Source: Puccinellia tenuiflora
Lineage: Eukaryota > Streptophyta > Magnoliopsida > Poales > Poaceae
Direction: 5' to 3'
Length of the DNA stretch: 64,000 bases
Assembly (NCBI GenBank): GCA_012064385.1
Contig: QRDG01000027.1
Location: 853,075-917,074, forward strand
This document shows positions 1-10,975 of this stretch, piece after piece. A program made the translations under genes and the position numbers. Under the pieces are notes generated by a model. The model searched no databases. It saw nothing but the letters and a program-made list of their open reading frames with translations, and had not been told where the DNA came from. Every line of letters starts with the position of its first letter. The first letter of the stretch is position 1.

Positions 1-2791
1 GTATTAGCTGCCTATCTTGCAGCTGCATCCTCTTGAATGTGTCATAATATAAGATGTTGATACTACTTCCACCATCCATGAGCACTTTGTTCAATGTATA
101 GCCCCCAACTTGAGGTGCCACTACCAAGGCTAGCTGCCCTGGGTCGTCGACTCTTGGTGGATGATCTGCCCGACTCCATGTGATGGTTTGCTCTGACCAC
201 CTGAGCCATTGTGGTAGTGCCGGCTCCACTGCATTGACAGCTCTAACCTTTAATTTCTTGGAACGCCTGGACGTGCTTGTTGTGAAGACATGGTAACTGC
301 CAAGACTCGGGTTCTGTGGCCGAGTTGTGACATAGTACTGCCCATTGTCATCGTGAAGTTGCTTCGGGTTCTGCTGGAACCCGCCCTGCTGGTTACCTCC
401 TCCTTGAGGTTGGTTAGGGTTGTTGCCGACTCCTCCACCCTGGTTGACAGGTCGTCCACCATCATTGTTTCCTCTATAACCATTGTTGTTACCTCTGTTT
501 CCTGGTCCTTGGAACCCGGCACGCTGCAAATCTACGCACTGTCCCAAGGTGTGACCACATCTGCCGTTTTTGGCGTGTTTAGGGCATGGAATCCTCAAGA
601 CCTCCTCTGTGCTTGGAGTACGACCTTGGTATCCACGCGAATTGTTGTCCTTGCGTCTGACTCCAGTGTTTGTGTTAGCCACTAGGTCAGAGTTATCTCC
701 ATACGGCCGCTTGCTACCACCTTGATTTTGATTTTGATTCTGGTTCTGATTCTGACCATTGCCACCATGTCCTTTAGCTCCTTCCTCCTGATCCTTTGTT
801 TTGTCTGTGGCAGCGTGCTTATTAGCACCTGCCATGATCTCACCAATCGTAAGGGGAATACCTTGATTCAGGCTCTCCTTCATACGACCTAGCTTCCAGC
901 TCAAGGGGTTGTAGCTGCAGTTCCTCTCCATTGCCATTAGCACTGAAATTGTTGGTAGTCCTTGCGATGAATTGATGATCTCAGAGACCCGCTTCATCCA
1001 GTGCCTTGCAGACTCGCCCTTTCTCTGAACACATCGCTCCAAGTCCTCTATGGTACTCAACTTTTTGCATGTTCCCTGGAAGTTCTGAACAAAGGCCGAC
1101 TTCAACTGCTCCCAAGAATTGATTGATCTAGGAGGCAAGTTACGCATCCACACCTTGGCTGCTCCCTCCATCATAAGATACATGAATTTGGCACACAAAT
1201 TACCTGTGGCATTGCGAATACTCATCGCCATCTCATATGTACCCAACCAAGAGGTCGGGTCCATGTTGGGCTCGTAATTGGGAACTTTGCGCGGCTCCTT
1301 GAAGTCGCTGGGGAAAGACTCGGATCTGATGGCATCTGACAGGCACTCTGGTCCTGTTAGTGTGGGAGAGGTACCAGGAAAAGTCACCTCTGTGTGCACC
1401 CGGGTTGGCTGAGGCTGGTTATCTGCACCAGCTAGGGCTCTGTCCCTCTCAGCCTCCCGAGCCCTGGCTGCCTCCCTTTCTCGTCGCTGTCTTGCTTCAT
1501 CAACCACTAACTGAGCTCGTGAAGTAGTTGGTATGTTTGCTCTATTTCTCTCTTGCTCACGGCGCCTTGCACTTGTAGAGTTGGCCGGGTGAGACTCGTC
1601 ATGGCGACTCCTCGTACCCGAGTTGAACGGTGTCGAGTGCAGCCTGCTTGCATCTGGAAACGTTGGGTAAAGAGCTTGCTGAGTCATTGCTGTCTTCAGC
1701 ATCTCAATAGCACGGCGGGTCTCCTGGCCCGCTGGTCCTTCTGGTATCTCGATATTCTCTAATCTCATTGTTGCCGCGTGAAGATTGTCCATTGGGTTAG
1801 AGTAATGCCCCTCTGGAGTACGGAACCTGCCAGGTGGAGGTCCCATACCACCCGTTGCTCCTCCTCCGACTCCTCCTTCAGGTGGTGGTCCGTTGGTACG
1901 GCTGCCACCGGGTCCTTCTGGTGGTGGTGGTGGTGGTGGTGGTGTTGCTCCTCCCCCTGCGCCGCCTCCTGCAGCTGATGAACTCCCCAGCCCGGCTCCT
2001 GCGCCTGGACCAGTGGGTGTGGTGAACAAAGTAGTAGGGTTGACATTGACTCCTCCGCGCAGGCGACTCCTGGCTCTGCGATGCTGGATCGAGGTGAGTT
2101 CCTCCTGGCGACTCCGCAGGACCTGGGCTTCAGTCTAGACCCGGGCCCGCTTTTCCGCTAACCTGCGATTTGCCTCGTTGATCTCTGCTAATTGCCTCTC
2201 CATCGCAGCACGCGCACTGGCTAACTCGGCCGCCCGCTCAGCTGCATTGCTTGCATTGATTTCCTTTGTTAACAGAGTTGGATCAAACTGATTTCCGCCG
2301 TTTCCAGACATGTAGACTCCGATGACGCGAGCGCGAACTGGCGACTCCTCGTAGTCCTCTTCCTCAATTCCATACCCAAGCCGATCCTCAAACAAGGGCA
2401 AGATAGATTCTGAATCGGCGTCGTAACCTGGCTCCATACATGGCTCCGCCAGCGACTCCTCTTCATGGTTGACAGCAAGATGCTTCTCTGACTCGGCGAT
2501 GATGCCGAGTTCTGATGTTCCGACCGACTCCTCTCCGTCAGACTCGACAACAACTGTTGGCTCTGATACAGATTCCGCTGAGTTCGCGCGAAGACCCGAC
2601 GCGCAAACCATGCCGACGAACACGTTGATTCCTCCAAAGACATGCTGATAACCCTCGTCGACTTCATGCATGTCCGAAGTCCAACCAGAGTCGTCGATCT
2701 CTGTTTCTCCGTGCTCATCAGTATAGACTCGCCCGATGGCGAGTTTCTCCATGGCCCGACGAGTAGCTCCCACGATCTCGACTCCTCGCAT
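1..2791 (-). pseudogene. gag-protease polyprotein, one internal stop, truncated by window edge
   Basis: This is the structural and protease part of a Tat-type gypsy polyprotein, acting in cytoplasmic virus-like particles. I start it at the first in-frame ATG after the PBS (2789-2791). The frame stays the same from there to position 1, broken only by a TAG at 2135-2137. Order of parts: acidic N-terminus; Ala/Glu/Arg-rich coiled coil (about 2260-2140); proline/glycine-rich linker containing a (GGT)n tract at about 1919-1944; charged Arg/Glu helix (about 1540-1440); capsid-like gag domain (about 1320-930); Gln/Asn-rich linker; a Cys/His cluster (about 590-530) of the form CPKHAK..CGHTLGQC; and the protease motif LMDGGSS at about 85-60. 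The single stop may be a recent C-to-T change (CAG to TAG) rather than a programmed stop; I infer this from the otherwise open frame. Confidence 0.8.
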
Positions 2792-2797
2792 CTCCTG

Positions 2798-2815
2798 CCC
2801 CACGGTGGGCGCCAA
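2798..2815 (-). other. primer binding site
   Basis: On the minus strand TTGGCGCCCACCGTGGGG begins one base after the LTR end (ACGACA, 2817). This is the usual place and style of a PBS in grass Tat-type gypsy elements, where a tRNA 3' end primes minus-strand DNA synthesis. I did not identify the tRNA. Confidence 0.8.
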
Positions 2816-2816
2816 C

Positions 2817-3370
2817 TGTCGTGGGGTTGTCACGGCAAGTTCTTCCTCCAGGAAGGTGAGTTCGGGGGCCATCGATGCTTGAAGTACGTAGGAGAGATTA
2901 ATCTCGCCTAAGGACACAGATTTACCCAGGTTCGGCCCCTCTTGGTTAGAGGTAAAGACCTACTTCCTGCTTCTCTTTATTGCTCTAGATCTGATATCGA
3001 TTACAGGATACCGGCTCCTCTCTGGGGAATCGGCGACTTGATCTCTCTCTTAGGGTTTCTCTCTACTGGTTGGGCTTATCGATCTAAGGTCCAGGACCCC
3101 GCTTATAAAGGCTGCCGGGTCCCTGGACTTACAGGTTACACCGAGTCACACTAGAACACGGAGTCCTACTCTACGTCTTGGCCTTCCAAGTTAGGGCTCC
3201 GGGTTGTACTTGGACTCCTTGCTGACGAGTCCTTTCTTCATCATGGGCCTCAGTGGCTTGTCTCCAGCCCAGCCCATGCGACTTGATACGTGACTCGGCT
3301 TTGGCCTTCTTGGTCTTGGCGGGTCTACTTTCCGGGTCCATGGGTCTACCTATAAAGTATCCCCCCATCA
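2817..3370 (-). repeat. 5' LTR of the Tat-type element
   Basis: On the minus strand this runs from TGATGGGGGG (3370) to CCACGACA (2817), followed by the PBS, and is 554 bp long. A TATA-like TTTATAAG lies at about 3110-3102, and an AATAAA-like signal follows in the R/U5 region near 2970. The inner end is firm because the PBS abuts it. The outer end is inferred from where sequence shared with another LTR (33307-34266) begins, and it starts with TG as expected. The terminal inverted repeat is weak. Confidence 0.65.
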
Positions 3371-3822
3371 GCCCCCAAAGGTGCCCTTGTGGGATCCCCT
3401 TAGCCTATAAAAGGAGGACCAAGGCACCTGAGGGAAAGGACGGAATCCCAGAGAGTCGGAAGGTAGGCTAGGTAGCGCACCAGACGAGAGTTCCAAAAGT
3501 GAGAGGTGATCTCCTCCCGGACAGGATCTGCTCGTTTTCAACCTCCAGCCAACACCTCCCGGGTTCTCACCCGCAACCACCTCTGTAAGCTACACCATGG
3601 TAAACCACTCAATCCAGACATGCAGGAGTAGGGATTTTAGCCTCCGGGCGGCCTGAACCTGGGTAAACTCCCTGTGTCTCTGTGTTGCTTGTTAGTACGT
3701 AGATCGGCGGTCTCAACAAGGTTCTCCCGGAAGTAGGCGTCTCCCAGCCTCCCTCGCGCCCCATGCTGAACCTAAAAAGGGGGTAGCCTTTACTCCCGGT
3801 GTCCGTGATCCAAGACACGACA
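3371..3822 (+). repeat. LTR fragment, same family as the 33307-34266 LTR
   Basis: From GCCCCCAAAGG to ACACGACA this plus-strand piece matches the reverse complement of the LTR at 33307-34266 along its length. Both have a TATA box CTATAAAAGG (here 3405-3413), the stretch around GCATGTC[TG]..., and the U5 end GTCCGTGATCCAAGACA. Only the promoter-to-U5 half remains, because the Tat-type element inserted at 3370/3371. The right end (3822) abuts element M LTR sequence that is uninterrupted in the other M LTR near 7611, so this was an insertion into M. Confidence 0.75.
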
Positions 3823-4947
3823 CTGGGCCAGCTCTGTTTCGGTGTTAGAGCGCAGATCTAATAGCAAATGAACCAACAGATCGAGGTTAACTGAATTTTG
3901 GATAGGCAACAGATTCAGACTTCAGTTCAGGAATAGAGCGACGAACGCGATCTGTAGCGAGTGCTGCTGGCTCCATGCACGTGGATGTAGAGAGGGGAAG
4001 GGGGTAGGGGATGTGGTTTCTCACCACGGGGCTGCTTGTGAAGAGAACGGGCTCGGGGATGACGTGCACATGCCGTAGTCGAGGAAGACGAAGAAGAGCT
4101 CGTTGGCAACCAAGGCGTGCAAGCAGGGGATGGACAAGGTCGACGACGAATTTGGAAGCTCCGGCTCCTGTTCTTCCGCATAGTCGACGAAGACGAGGGA
4201 GGCGCAGCTCCTAGACAAGGTCCCCGAGCTCGTGGAGGCTAGAAGAGGCAACGGCGTCGTCATTGCCGTCACGAGGAACGGCTCGGGCGAGCACATCCGC
4301 GAGCAGCAGATGATGGGATGGCGGCTTGGAGGTGGGGAATCGGTGGAGTGGGGCTCGCGCTAGCTCCTAGACATATTGGCTTGGATCGGGGAGACTCTAG
4401 GCGGCGGCGAGCTTAAGGCTCCGATTCCGGTCATGGGAGCTCGGATAGGAAGAGAGAACAGAGCGAGGTGAGGGAGAGGGGAGAAGGCTGGTGGCAGAGG
4501 GAGATGGGGAGAGGGTCTAGGGTTCGGTCGGCCTCAAGGGGAGGCTTTATGTAGGGGAGAAGGAGGGAGGCGTGGTGGTGGTGGCTGACGTCGGCCATGA
4601 GGGAAAGGAGCACGCCTCCTGCGTGAGAGCCAGGAAGACGACAATGTACGTGGTGGTGATTGGCTTTGGGCCCAAAGATGAAGAGATGGGCCAGAAAAGA
4701 GGGTAGGTTGCTGCAGCTGTCCCTTTAGAATTTTTGAAATTTTCCCAATTTAAGAATTGGAAAAGGGGAGAAATAAAATGAGAGAAAGAAAAGAGAGAAA
4801 AGAAAGGAGAGGGGAAAATTTGCAAAACAAAATAGGTTTGTAAAATAATTTTTTTTCTTTTTTGAAAAATATGCATGGTGATAGATGATGATGCAAAAAT
4901 ACAATAACAAGCAATTTCTAATTTGGAGAAACCCCCGGGATGTTACA
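3823..4947 (-). repeat. element M 3' LTR, truncated
   Basis: It starts at 4947 with TGTAACATCCCGGGGG on the minus strand and matches the first ~1.07 kb of the M 5' LTR (8683 to about 7611). Matches include the TTAACTGAATTTTGG stretch (3888 / 7675), the GGAGGCGTGGTGGTGG stretch and the polypyrimidine block near 4760-4830. It ends at 3823, where another LTR was inserted. No coding frame is supported; the short ORFs here repeat in both LTR copies without conserved reading frame. Confidence 0.8.
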
Positions 4948-5354
4948 ACCGACACCACTAACAAGGGATCTCGCCCCGAGATCCACGCTACCGCCGGGGG
5001 GAAGAAGAGCGGGTTTGTACTATCGAGTCTTCTCGCACCAGGTTGATCTTCTCGACACCACTAACAAGAGATTCTTGCTTCCGTCGATGGCGATGACCGT
5101 CTGTCGAGATCATTTGGAAGGTCCAACCTATTAGGATAAAAGGCAGAGATCGTCCACCCACGAAGATGCTATGACTCGGAAGATAGGTAAGAGAGAAGAT
5201 TTAAATCACATTAGATAAGAGAAGGAATAGAATAGATGTAAATAAACTTTAGTAAAATAGTTTTGACACTCTACAACAACGAACATTAGCTAGGTCATCC
5301 TACAGGCTGAGAGGAGCCATGGGGTATCAAAGAACCTGAGCTCTGATACCACTT
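4948..5354 (-). other. element M internal domain with tRNA-iMet PBS
   Basis: Three bases after the 5' LTR end (5355), the minus strand reads TGGTATCAGAGC (5351-5340), the standard primer site for initiator-methionine tRNA in plant retrotransposons. The remaining ~390 bp is untranslated and carries degenerate repeats of TTGTTAGTGGTGTCGAGAAG, also found in element P. No gag start, and no clear polypurine tract before the 3' LTR, was seen. Confidence 0.8.
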
Positions 5355-8300
5355 TGTAACGCCCCGGGATCGGTACTATGTAGACTTGAGCGTTTCAACC
5401 AAATCCGCATAATAACGATCCTAGGATGCCCACCAGGCATAACTTGCACGTCGCAACACACACGTTATGCGGGTAGAATTGTGATAACATTACAACAGAT
5501 CTCGATGGAACCCACAAAAGAACATATATATAGAACAATGACCCACCGAGTCAAGAACAAAAGATACAATACAAAGATCCAATTAACAACGGAAGCGATA
5601 AGTATCAGACTACGAATAAGAATACAAAAGTGGACTAAGAGTCCTGAAGATAAATGAGGGCACCATATCCCTGCCCAGGCCAAGCCGGAGGGATTCCCAA
5701 GCTAACATCATCAGTCTTCAAACCTGTCGGCTGTATTGGAATAGCAGCCCCGAAGGGGTCAGTACTATACGAAGTACTGGAAAGTAATACTCACAAGATA
5801 TCAAAGCTTGAATACTGGGGGAGGGGATTAGAGGTTGAAGCGGCGGCAAGCAGCATTAACAACTATATAGACATGCTACAACTTTATTCTAATCAGAGAA
5901 GGTAAGAGAGCGCATAGGTAACCAACTACACTAACACCAAACAATACCCAGCCGATCCCTTACCCGCCCATTTAAAATCACGGACAGCAAGCCCAAAGGC
6001 ACTCACACAGTTGACAAATTTTATGGGTTATTGTTGAAGTAGTTCTATCTTACTTAACAAGTTATTATCATTAGGTGCAAGTTGTCTATGATCTTGTTAG
6101 CTAGCATCATCACCAAGTCATCCACAACCGTGGACACAACTTTTCGAAAAGATTTAACCCTACAGGGGTGCACAAATGTGGCCACACGTTCATCAACCCT
6201 TCGTGCCATGCAATTAGCACACTTCCAGGGTATGCTGGTAGGGTATCCAACATTACACTTTCTTTCACTACCACACAAGTCCAGGGAACCACCTAGCTAG
6301 GTCTGATCCACCTTGAAAGTCCGGTCGAAGCTCCGAGGTGGGCCTAACCGTTGCGTGGACGGTGTCGGGAGGCACACACATACGATTGCCCTCCTTCCAC
6401 ACTCGATAAACGAACGTACCGCAAGCCCTGCCTTAAGTAACCATCACGTATAAGTCCCGGAGGCGTCCCATCCGTACCTGCATCACAAATAAATAAAGCG
6501 TCGCGCAAATGGAAATACCCGAACTACTTGTGGCGCCCTGGACATGGCTGCAGATCCGGTACTAGGTCGAGGGGAGTCCCATTTCCTTCCACATGTGGGT
6601 AGTGCGCTCAGTCTTGGATCAGAGGACAAGAACTCGGGTCCTAGGTGACTCTAGCAGAACAAATCACCACGATTGTCCTTCCGCCGGTGCCTTATCTTTA
6701 TTAATTATTCCCATCGCCAAACATCATAGATTGACATGTGAATTAAGCCCAACTATCATATTAAAGCATGACTAGAACAAGACTGGAGCAAAACAAAGCT
6801 AAGCTTGCGCTACGACTCGCAAAGGCCAACAAGATAAACAGGCAACAGGTTAAAAGGATGTGGAGATGTTGCTATATCATGGCTGCCAGGTAAACATGCA
6901 AATAGGATCGGGACACAAGCATCATATCATAAGTCTAGCAAAGAACAAATGATAGGAGACGGAAAAACAAGCAAAGGTAGCAAGTGAGTAGTGCTTGCCT
7001 GCAATCTGGTAGAGCTAGCAGAACCTGTCGTTTCTCACATCAACTCAACATCCTATTCCCGGAGAAGCAACGGACACTAGGCAACGGAAAAGATGCATCT
7101 TACACTACGACAAAAGATCCGGCATGTTGATGACATGAATGCATGACATGGCAAAACATGAGAAGATGCACTTAAGCCAAATTAAACGGAACCAAGATTC
7201 CGACATTTAATTATAAGTTTCAAGTTATTTTTCTAACCATCAAAATTAAATGTTGATTTAACAAGGAGGAACAAGATATGGGTTAGCTACGCAAAATTAA
7301 ATGGAATAGGGACATTAATTATATTTATTCCCTTCACATTCCATATTTAATTATTTAGGTGAAATACAAAACACAACTAGAGTGCAAGCTACATGATGAA
7401 AACATGAGCATAGATGGCATATTAATATTCCTTCGATATTTCTGATAAAATTTCATGTATGACACTTTTAATTTGGACTTATGAATTAAAAGATATGATT
7501 TGAAACATTTTGCAAAAGAATAAATAAAACCGAAAAAAGGGGTGATAATTGGTGGCCTTGGGGGCATTGAAACTTGGTCGGCCAGGTTAGAGGAGCAGAG
7601 AGCAAGCCATTGGGCCAGCCCTGTTTCGGTGTTAGAGAGCAGATCCGATAGCAAATGAACCAACAGATCGAGGTTAACTGAATTTTGGACAGGCAATAGA
7701 TTCAGACTTCAGTTCAGGAACAGAGCGTCGAACGCTATCTACAGCGACCGCTGCTGGCTCCATGCACGTGGATGCAGAGAGGGGAAAGAGGTAGGGGACG
7801 TGGTTGCTCACCACGGGGCTGCTCGTGAAGAGAACGGGCTCGGGGACGACGTGCACGTGTCTTAGTCGAGGAGGATGAAGAAGAGCTCGTCGGCATCCAA
7901 GGCGTGCGCGCAGGGGACGGACATGGTCGACAACGAATTTGGAAGCTTCGGCTCCTGTTCTTCCGCGTAGTCGACGAAGACGAGGGAGGCGCAGCTCCTA
8001 GAAAAGGTCCCCGAGCTCGTGGAGGCTAGAAGAGGCGACGGCGTCGTCGTTGCCGTCACGGGGAACGGCTCGGGCGAGCACATCCGCGAGCAGCAGATGA
8101 TGGGGATGGCGGCTTGGAGGTGGGGAATCGGTGGAGTGGGGCTCGCGCTAGCTCCTAGACATATTGGCTTGGATCGGGGAGACTCTAGGCGGCGGCGAGC
8201 TTAAGGCTCCGATTCCGGTCATGGGAGCTCAGATGGGAAGAGAGAACGGAGCAAGGTGAGGGAAAGAGGGGAAGGCTGGTGGCGGTGGGAGATGGGGAGA

Positions 8301-8683
8301 GGGTGGTGGGAGGCGTGGTGGTGGTGGCTGACATCGGCCATGAGGGAAAGGAGCACGCCTCCTACGTGAGAGACAGGAAGACGACAACGTACGTGGTGGT
8401 GATGGGCTTTGGGCCCAAAGATGAAGAGATGGGCCAGGAAAGAGGGTAGGTGGTTGCAGCTGGCCCTTTAGAATTTTCGAAATTTTCCCAATTTAAGAAT
8501 TGGAAAAGGGGAGAAAGAAAAGGAGAGAAAGAAAAGAGAGAAAAGAAGGAGAGGGGAAAATTCCAAAACAAAATAGGTTTGTAAATTTTTTTTCTTTTTG
8601 CAAAATATGCAATGTGATAGATGATGATGCAAAATAAAATAACAAGCAATTTCTAATTTGGAGAAAACCCCCGGGATGTTACA
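5355..8683 (-). repeat. element M 5' LTR (about 3.3 kb)
   Basis: On the minus strand this runs from TGTAACATCCC (8683) to CCGGGGCGTTACA (5355). Long stretches correspond to the P LTR in inverted orientation, for example the GGACAATCGTGGTGATTTGTTC block (6690-6660 against 11470-11500) and the ends. It lacks the ~280-bp tandem array found in the P 5' LTR. No gene is seen in it; it is low-complexity AT-rich near the start and mixed later. Confidence 0.8.
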
Positions 8684-8725
8684 GTGCCCCACTTTTTTGT
8701 GGCGCGGGCCCGCACAGCTCCCCAC
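8684..8725. other. 42-bp spacer between two head-to-head retrotransposons
   Basis: This short GC-rich piece contains a perfect palindrome GCGGGCCCGC (about 8703-8712) and two CCCCAC boxes. It is the only sequence between the outer ends of elements M and P. It may be residual target DNA; nothing coding is present. Confidence 0.6.
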
Positions 8726-9140
8726 TTTAACATCTCGGGGTTTTCCCCAAATTAGATTTGTTTTTTATTTCCTTTTGCATCATCGTAACATCATGCATCA
8801 ATCACCTTGCACATTTTACAAAAAAAACAAATCAAAATATTATTTTACCAAACCCTATTTTATTTTGGCAAAACCTATTTTTATTTGCAAATCTTCTCCC
8901 TCTTTTCTTTACCTATCCTTTCTTTCTCCCTTTTTCCAATTCTTTAAAATTGGGAAATCCTTAAAATTTCTAGCAGGCCGGTTGGGGCACCTTCTGCCCT
9001 TCTTTGTCTTCTGGCCCAGCCCACCAACCAGCCCACCCCTATCTTCTCCTACCTTTTGACGTCACACACGTACGAACCATGGACAGCCACATGATCTCCT
9101 CCACCCCCGCTCAATGCACGTCGTACAGCGCCTCTCCCAC

Positions 9141-9149
9141 CTATATATC
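9141..9149 (+). promoter_or_regulatory. possible TATA box in the P LTR
   Basis: CTATATATC lies in the same context (CCCACCTATATATCATG) in the P 5' LTR and again in the 3' LTR at about 13690. It is followed by a C/T-rich stretch suitable for a transcription start. This rests only on motif and conservation between the two LTRs. Confidence 0.4.
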
Positions 9150-10129
9150 ATGTCCTGGAGCTTGCCCTAGGGCTTCTATTCGTTTTATCCCAAAGCAGCA
9201 CCGCCGGCCTCTTTCTCCTCACCTCACCATCTCCATGCCAAGAGACGTGCTCCCGAGAGTACAACCGCGGCCACCACCGACGTCTCCGTCGTCCTACTCC
9301 ACCCCGAACCTCGCTACCTTGTCCAGAGGTCGCCCTGGATATCACTCCTTCGATTTCCCCCCTTAGAGCCTCCTCTTCCATTCTCTGTTTCTTGGAAACG
9401 AGCCCGCCCAAGGCGTGCTCTGGAGCGTCATGGTCGGCCGCCTTCAACTTCCCCGCCGGTACACGCTTCGTCGAGCCTCCAAGCCATGTCGAGGAGCTAC
9501 GCCGCCGTCGTCTTCCTCGACTAAGTGGAAGGAAAGGAGCCGGAGCTGCCTGGAAGGACCAAGGTCGTCGTCCCCGTCGTCTACGTCCGTCCGTGAGGAG
9601 CACGCCGCACGTCCACCTCATCTTCACGCCGCCGTGGTCGACCTCAAGCTTGAACGCCTACACCAGCACCCTCCCCGTGAGCTCCCCGTCCTATTCCCTC
9701 CTTCTCCTATCTCTAGCTTTTCCCGTAGCCGACGCGAGCTTGTGCTCTCTTCTGATCGCCATGAACTCAATGGATGCAAGCTCCTGTTTGGCCTCTGCTT
9801 TGTTCCTGCACCTGACGTGCCACACACCAGCACCCGCAGCACACCCACACCGGCACACACCAGCTTCCTTTGCCCCTCGAGGCCGCATGCCAGGAATCAG
9901 CCGCGCCGCTGCAGATAGTCCCCGTCCGCATCGCTTCTCTGAACCTGAAGTCTGAAGCAGTTAACGCTTTGCTTCACGTTCTCTTTTTGCAGTCGCACCC
10001 AATATATTGCGTCGAATGATCTGTGGCCCAGTGGCTGCGCCCTTGTTCCTTGTCTGTGCCCGACACAAGTTCGAATCCTCCTGCTGGCACCCAAAGCCCA
10101 ACCTTTTGCTCCTTATTCTTTTTAAAACG

Positions 10130-10975
10130 TGTCAATCTTGTATCTATCATATCATTTGTTTTATAAATGCAACTAATATAAATTGTATGTCTAAAATTAT
10201 CAGGGAAATGAAAGTAATATTAATATGCCATGTTCATCCATGTTTGCATCATGTAGGTGCACATTAGTTGGGTTTTGTATATCACCTAAATAAATACATA
10301 TGGAATGTGTGGGTATTAATTTAAAATAATGCCCTATTCATTTAATTTTGATTAGCTCACCCATGCCTTGTTCCTCCTTGTTAAATCTCTTATTCTTTTG
10401 CAGAAAACATGTCAATCTTGTATCTATCATATCATTTGTTTTATAAATGCAACTAATATAAATTGTATGTCCACAATTATCAGAGAAATGAAAGTAATAT
10501 TAATATGCCATGTTCATCCATGTTTGCATCATGTAGGTTGCACATTAGTTGGGTTTTGTATATCACCTAAATAAATACATATGGAATGTGTGGGTATTAA
10601 TTTAAAATAATGCCATATTCCATTTAATTTTGATTAGCTCACACATGCCTCGTTCCTCCTTGTTAAATCTCTTTATTCTTTTTGCAGAAAACGTGTCAAT
10701 CTTGTATCTATCATATCATTTGTTTATAAATGCAACTAATATAAATTGTATGTCTAAAATTATCAGAGAAATGAAAGTAATATTAATATGCCATGTTCAT
10801 CCATGTTTGCATCATGTAGGTTGCACATTAGTTGGGTTTTGTATATCACCTAAATAAATACATATGGAATGTGTGGGTATTAATTTAAAATAATGCCCTA
10901 TTCCATTTAATTTTGATTAGCTCACCCATGCCTTGTTCCTCCTTGTTAAATCAATATTTAATTTTGATGGTTAGA
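10130..10975 (+). repeat. three tandem copies of a ~280-bp AT-rich unit
   Basis: TGTCAATCTTGTATCTATC recurs at 10130, 10410 and 10694, giving periods of 280 and 284 bp. Each unit carries the same AT-rich sequence through AATGTGTGGGTATTAATTT. The 3' LTR of the same element has a single unit (from about 14677, split by the LINE and resuming at 21963). Confidence 0.9.

Larger units (their letters stand above)
1..3370 (-). mobile_element. Tat-type Ty3/gypsy retrotransposon, 5' part
   Basis: The minus strand reads, in order, LTR (3370 to 2817), primer binding site, then a continuous gag-protease reading frame to the window edge. The gag style (long coiled-coil and proline/glycine-rich N-terminus, atypical zinc finger, protease with an Asp-Gly-Gly-Ser-Ser active site) and the PBS starting TTGGCGCC are those of the Tat branch of Ty3/gypsy. 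RT, RNase H, integrase and the 3' LTR lie outside the window. The element sits inside an older LTR of another family, whose remaining part is 3371-3822. Family name not assigned. Confidence 0.85.
3823..8683 (-). mobile_element. element M: non-coding LTR retrotransposon with giant LTRs
   Basis: Minus-strand order: 5' LTR 8683 to 5355, PBS 5351-5340, a short internal domain of about 407 bp (5354-4948), then a 3' LTR from 4947 that is cut at 3823 by another insertion. The LTRs start TGTAACATCCC and end GGGGCGTTACA. No gag or pol similarity is visible, so it must depend on proteins made elsewhere. It is related to, but clearly diverged from, element P at 8726-22774. It recalls the LARD class (long LTRs, no coding), but its interior is much shorter than is usual for LARDs. 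Confidence 0.75.

Noticed and set aside
290..685. A 131-residue hydrophobic ORF on plus.
   Set aside because: It is the complement of the gag Gln/Asn-rich and zinc-finger coding on minus, which has recognisable motifs and a continuous frame.
9004..9955. Pro/Ser/Arg-rich ORFs of 120-187 residues in the P LTR, which could be a host gene.
   Set aside because: The same region in the 3' LTR (13639-14490) has indels that change the frame, so no protein sequence is conserved.
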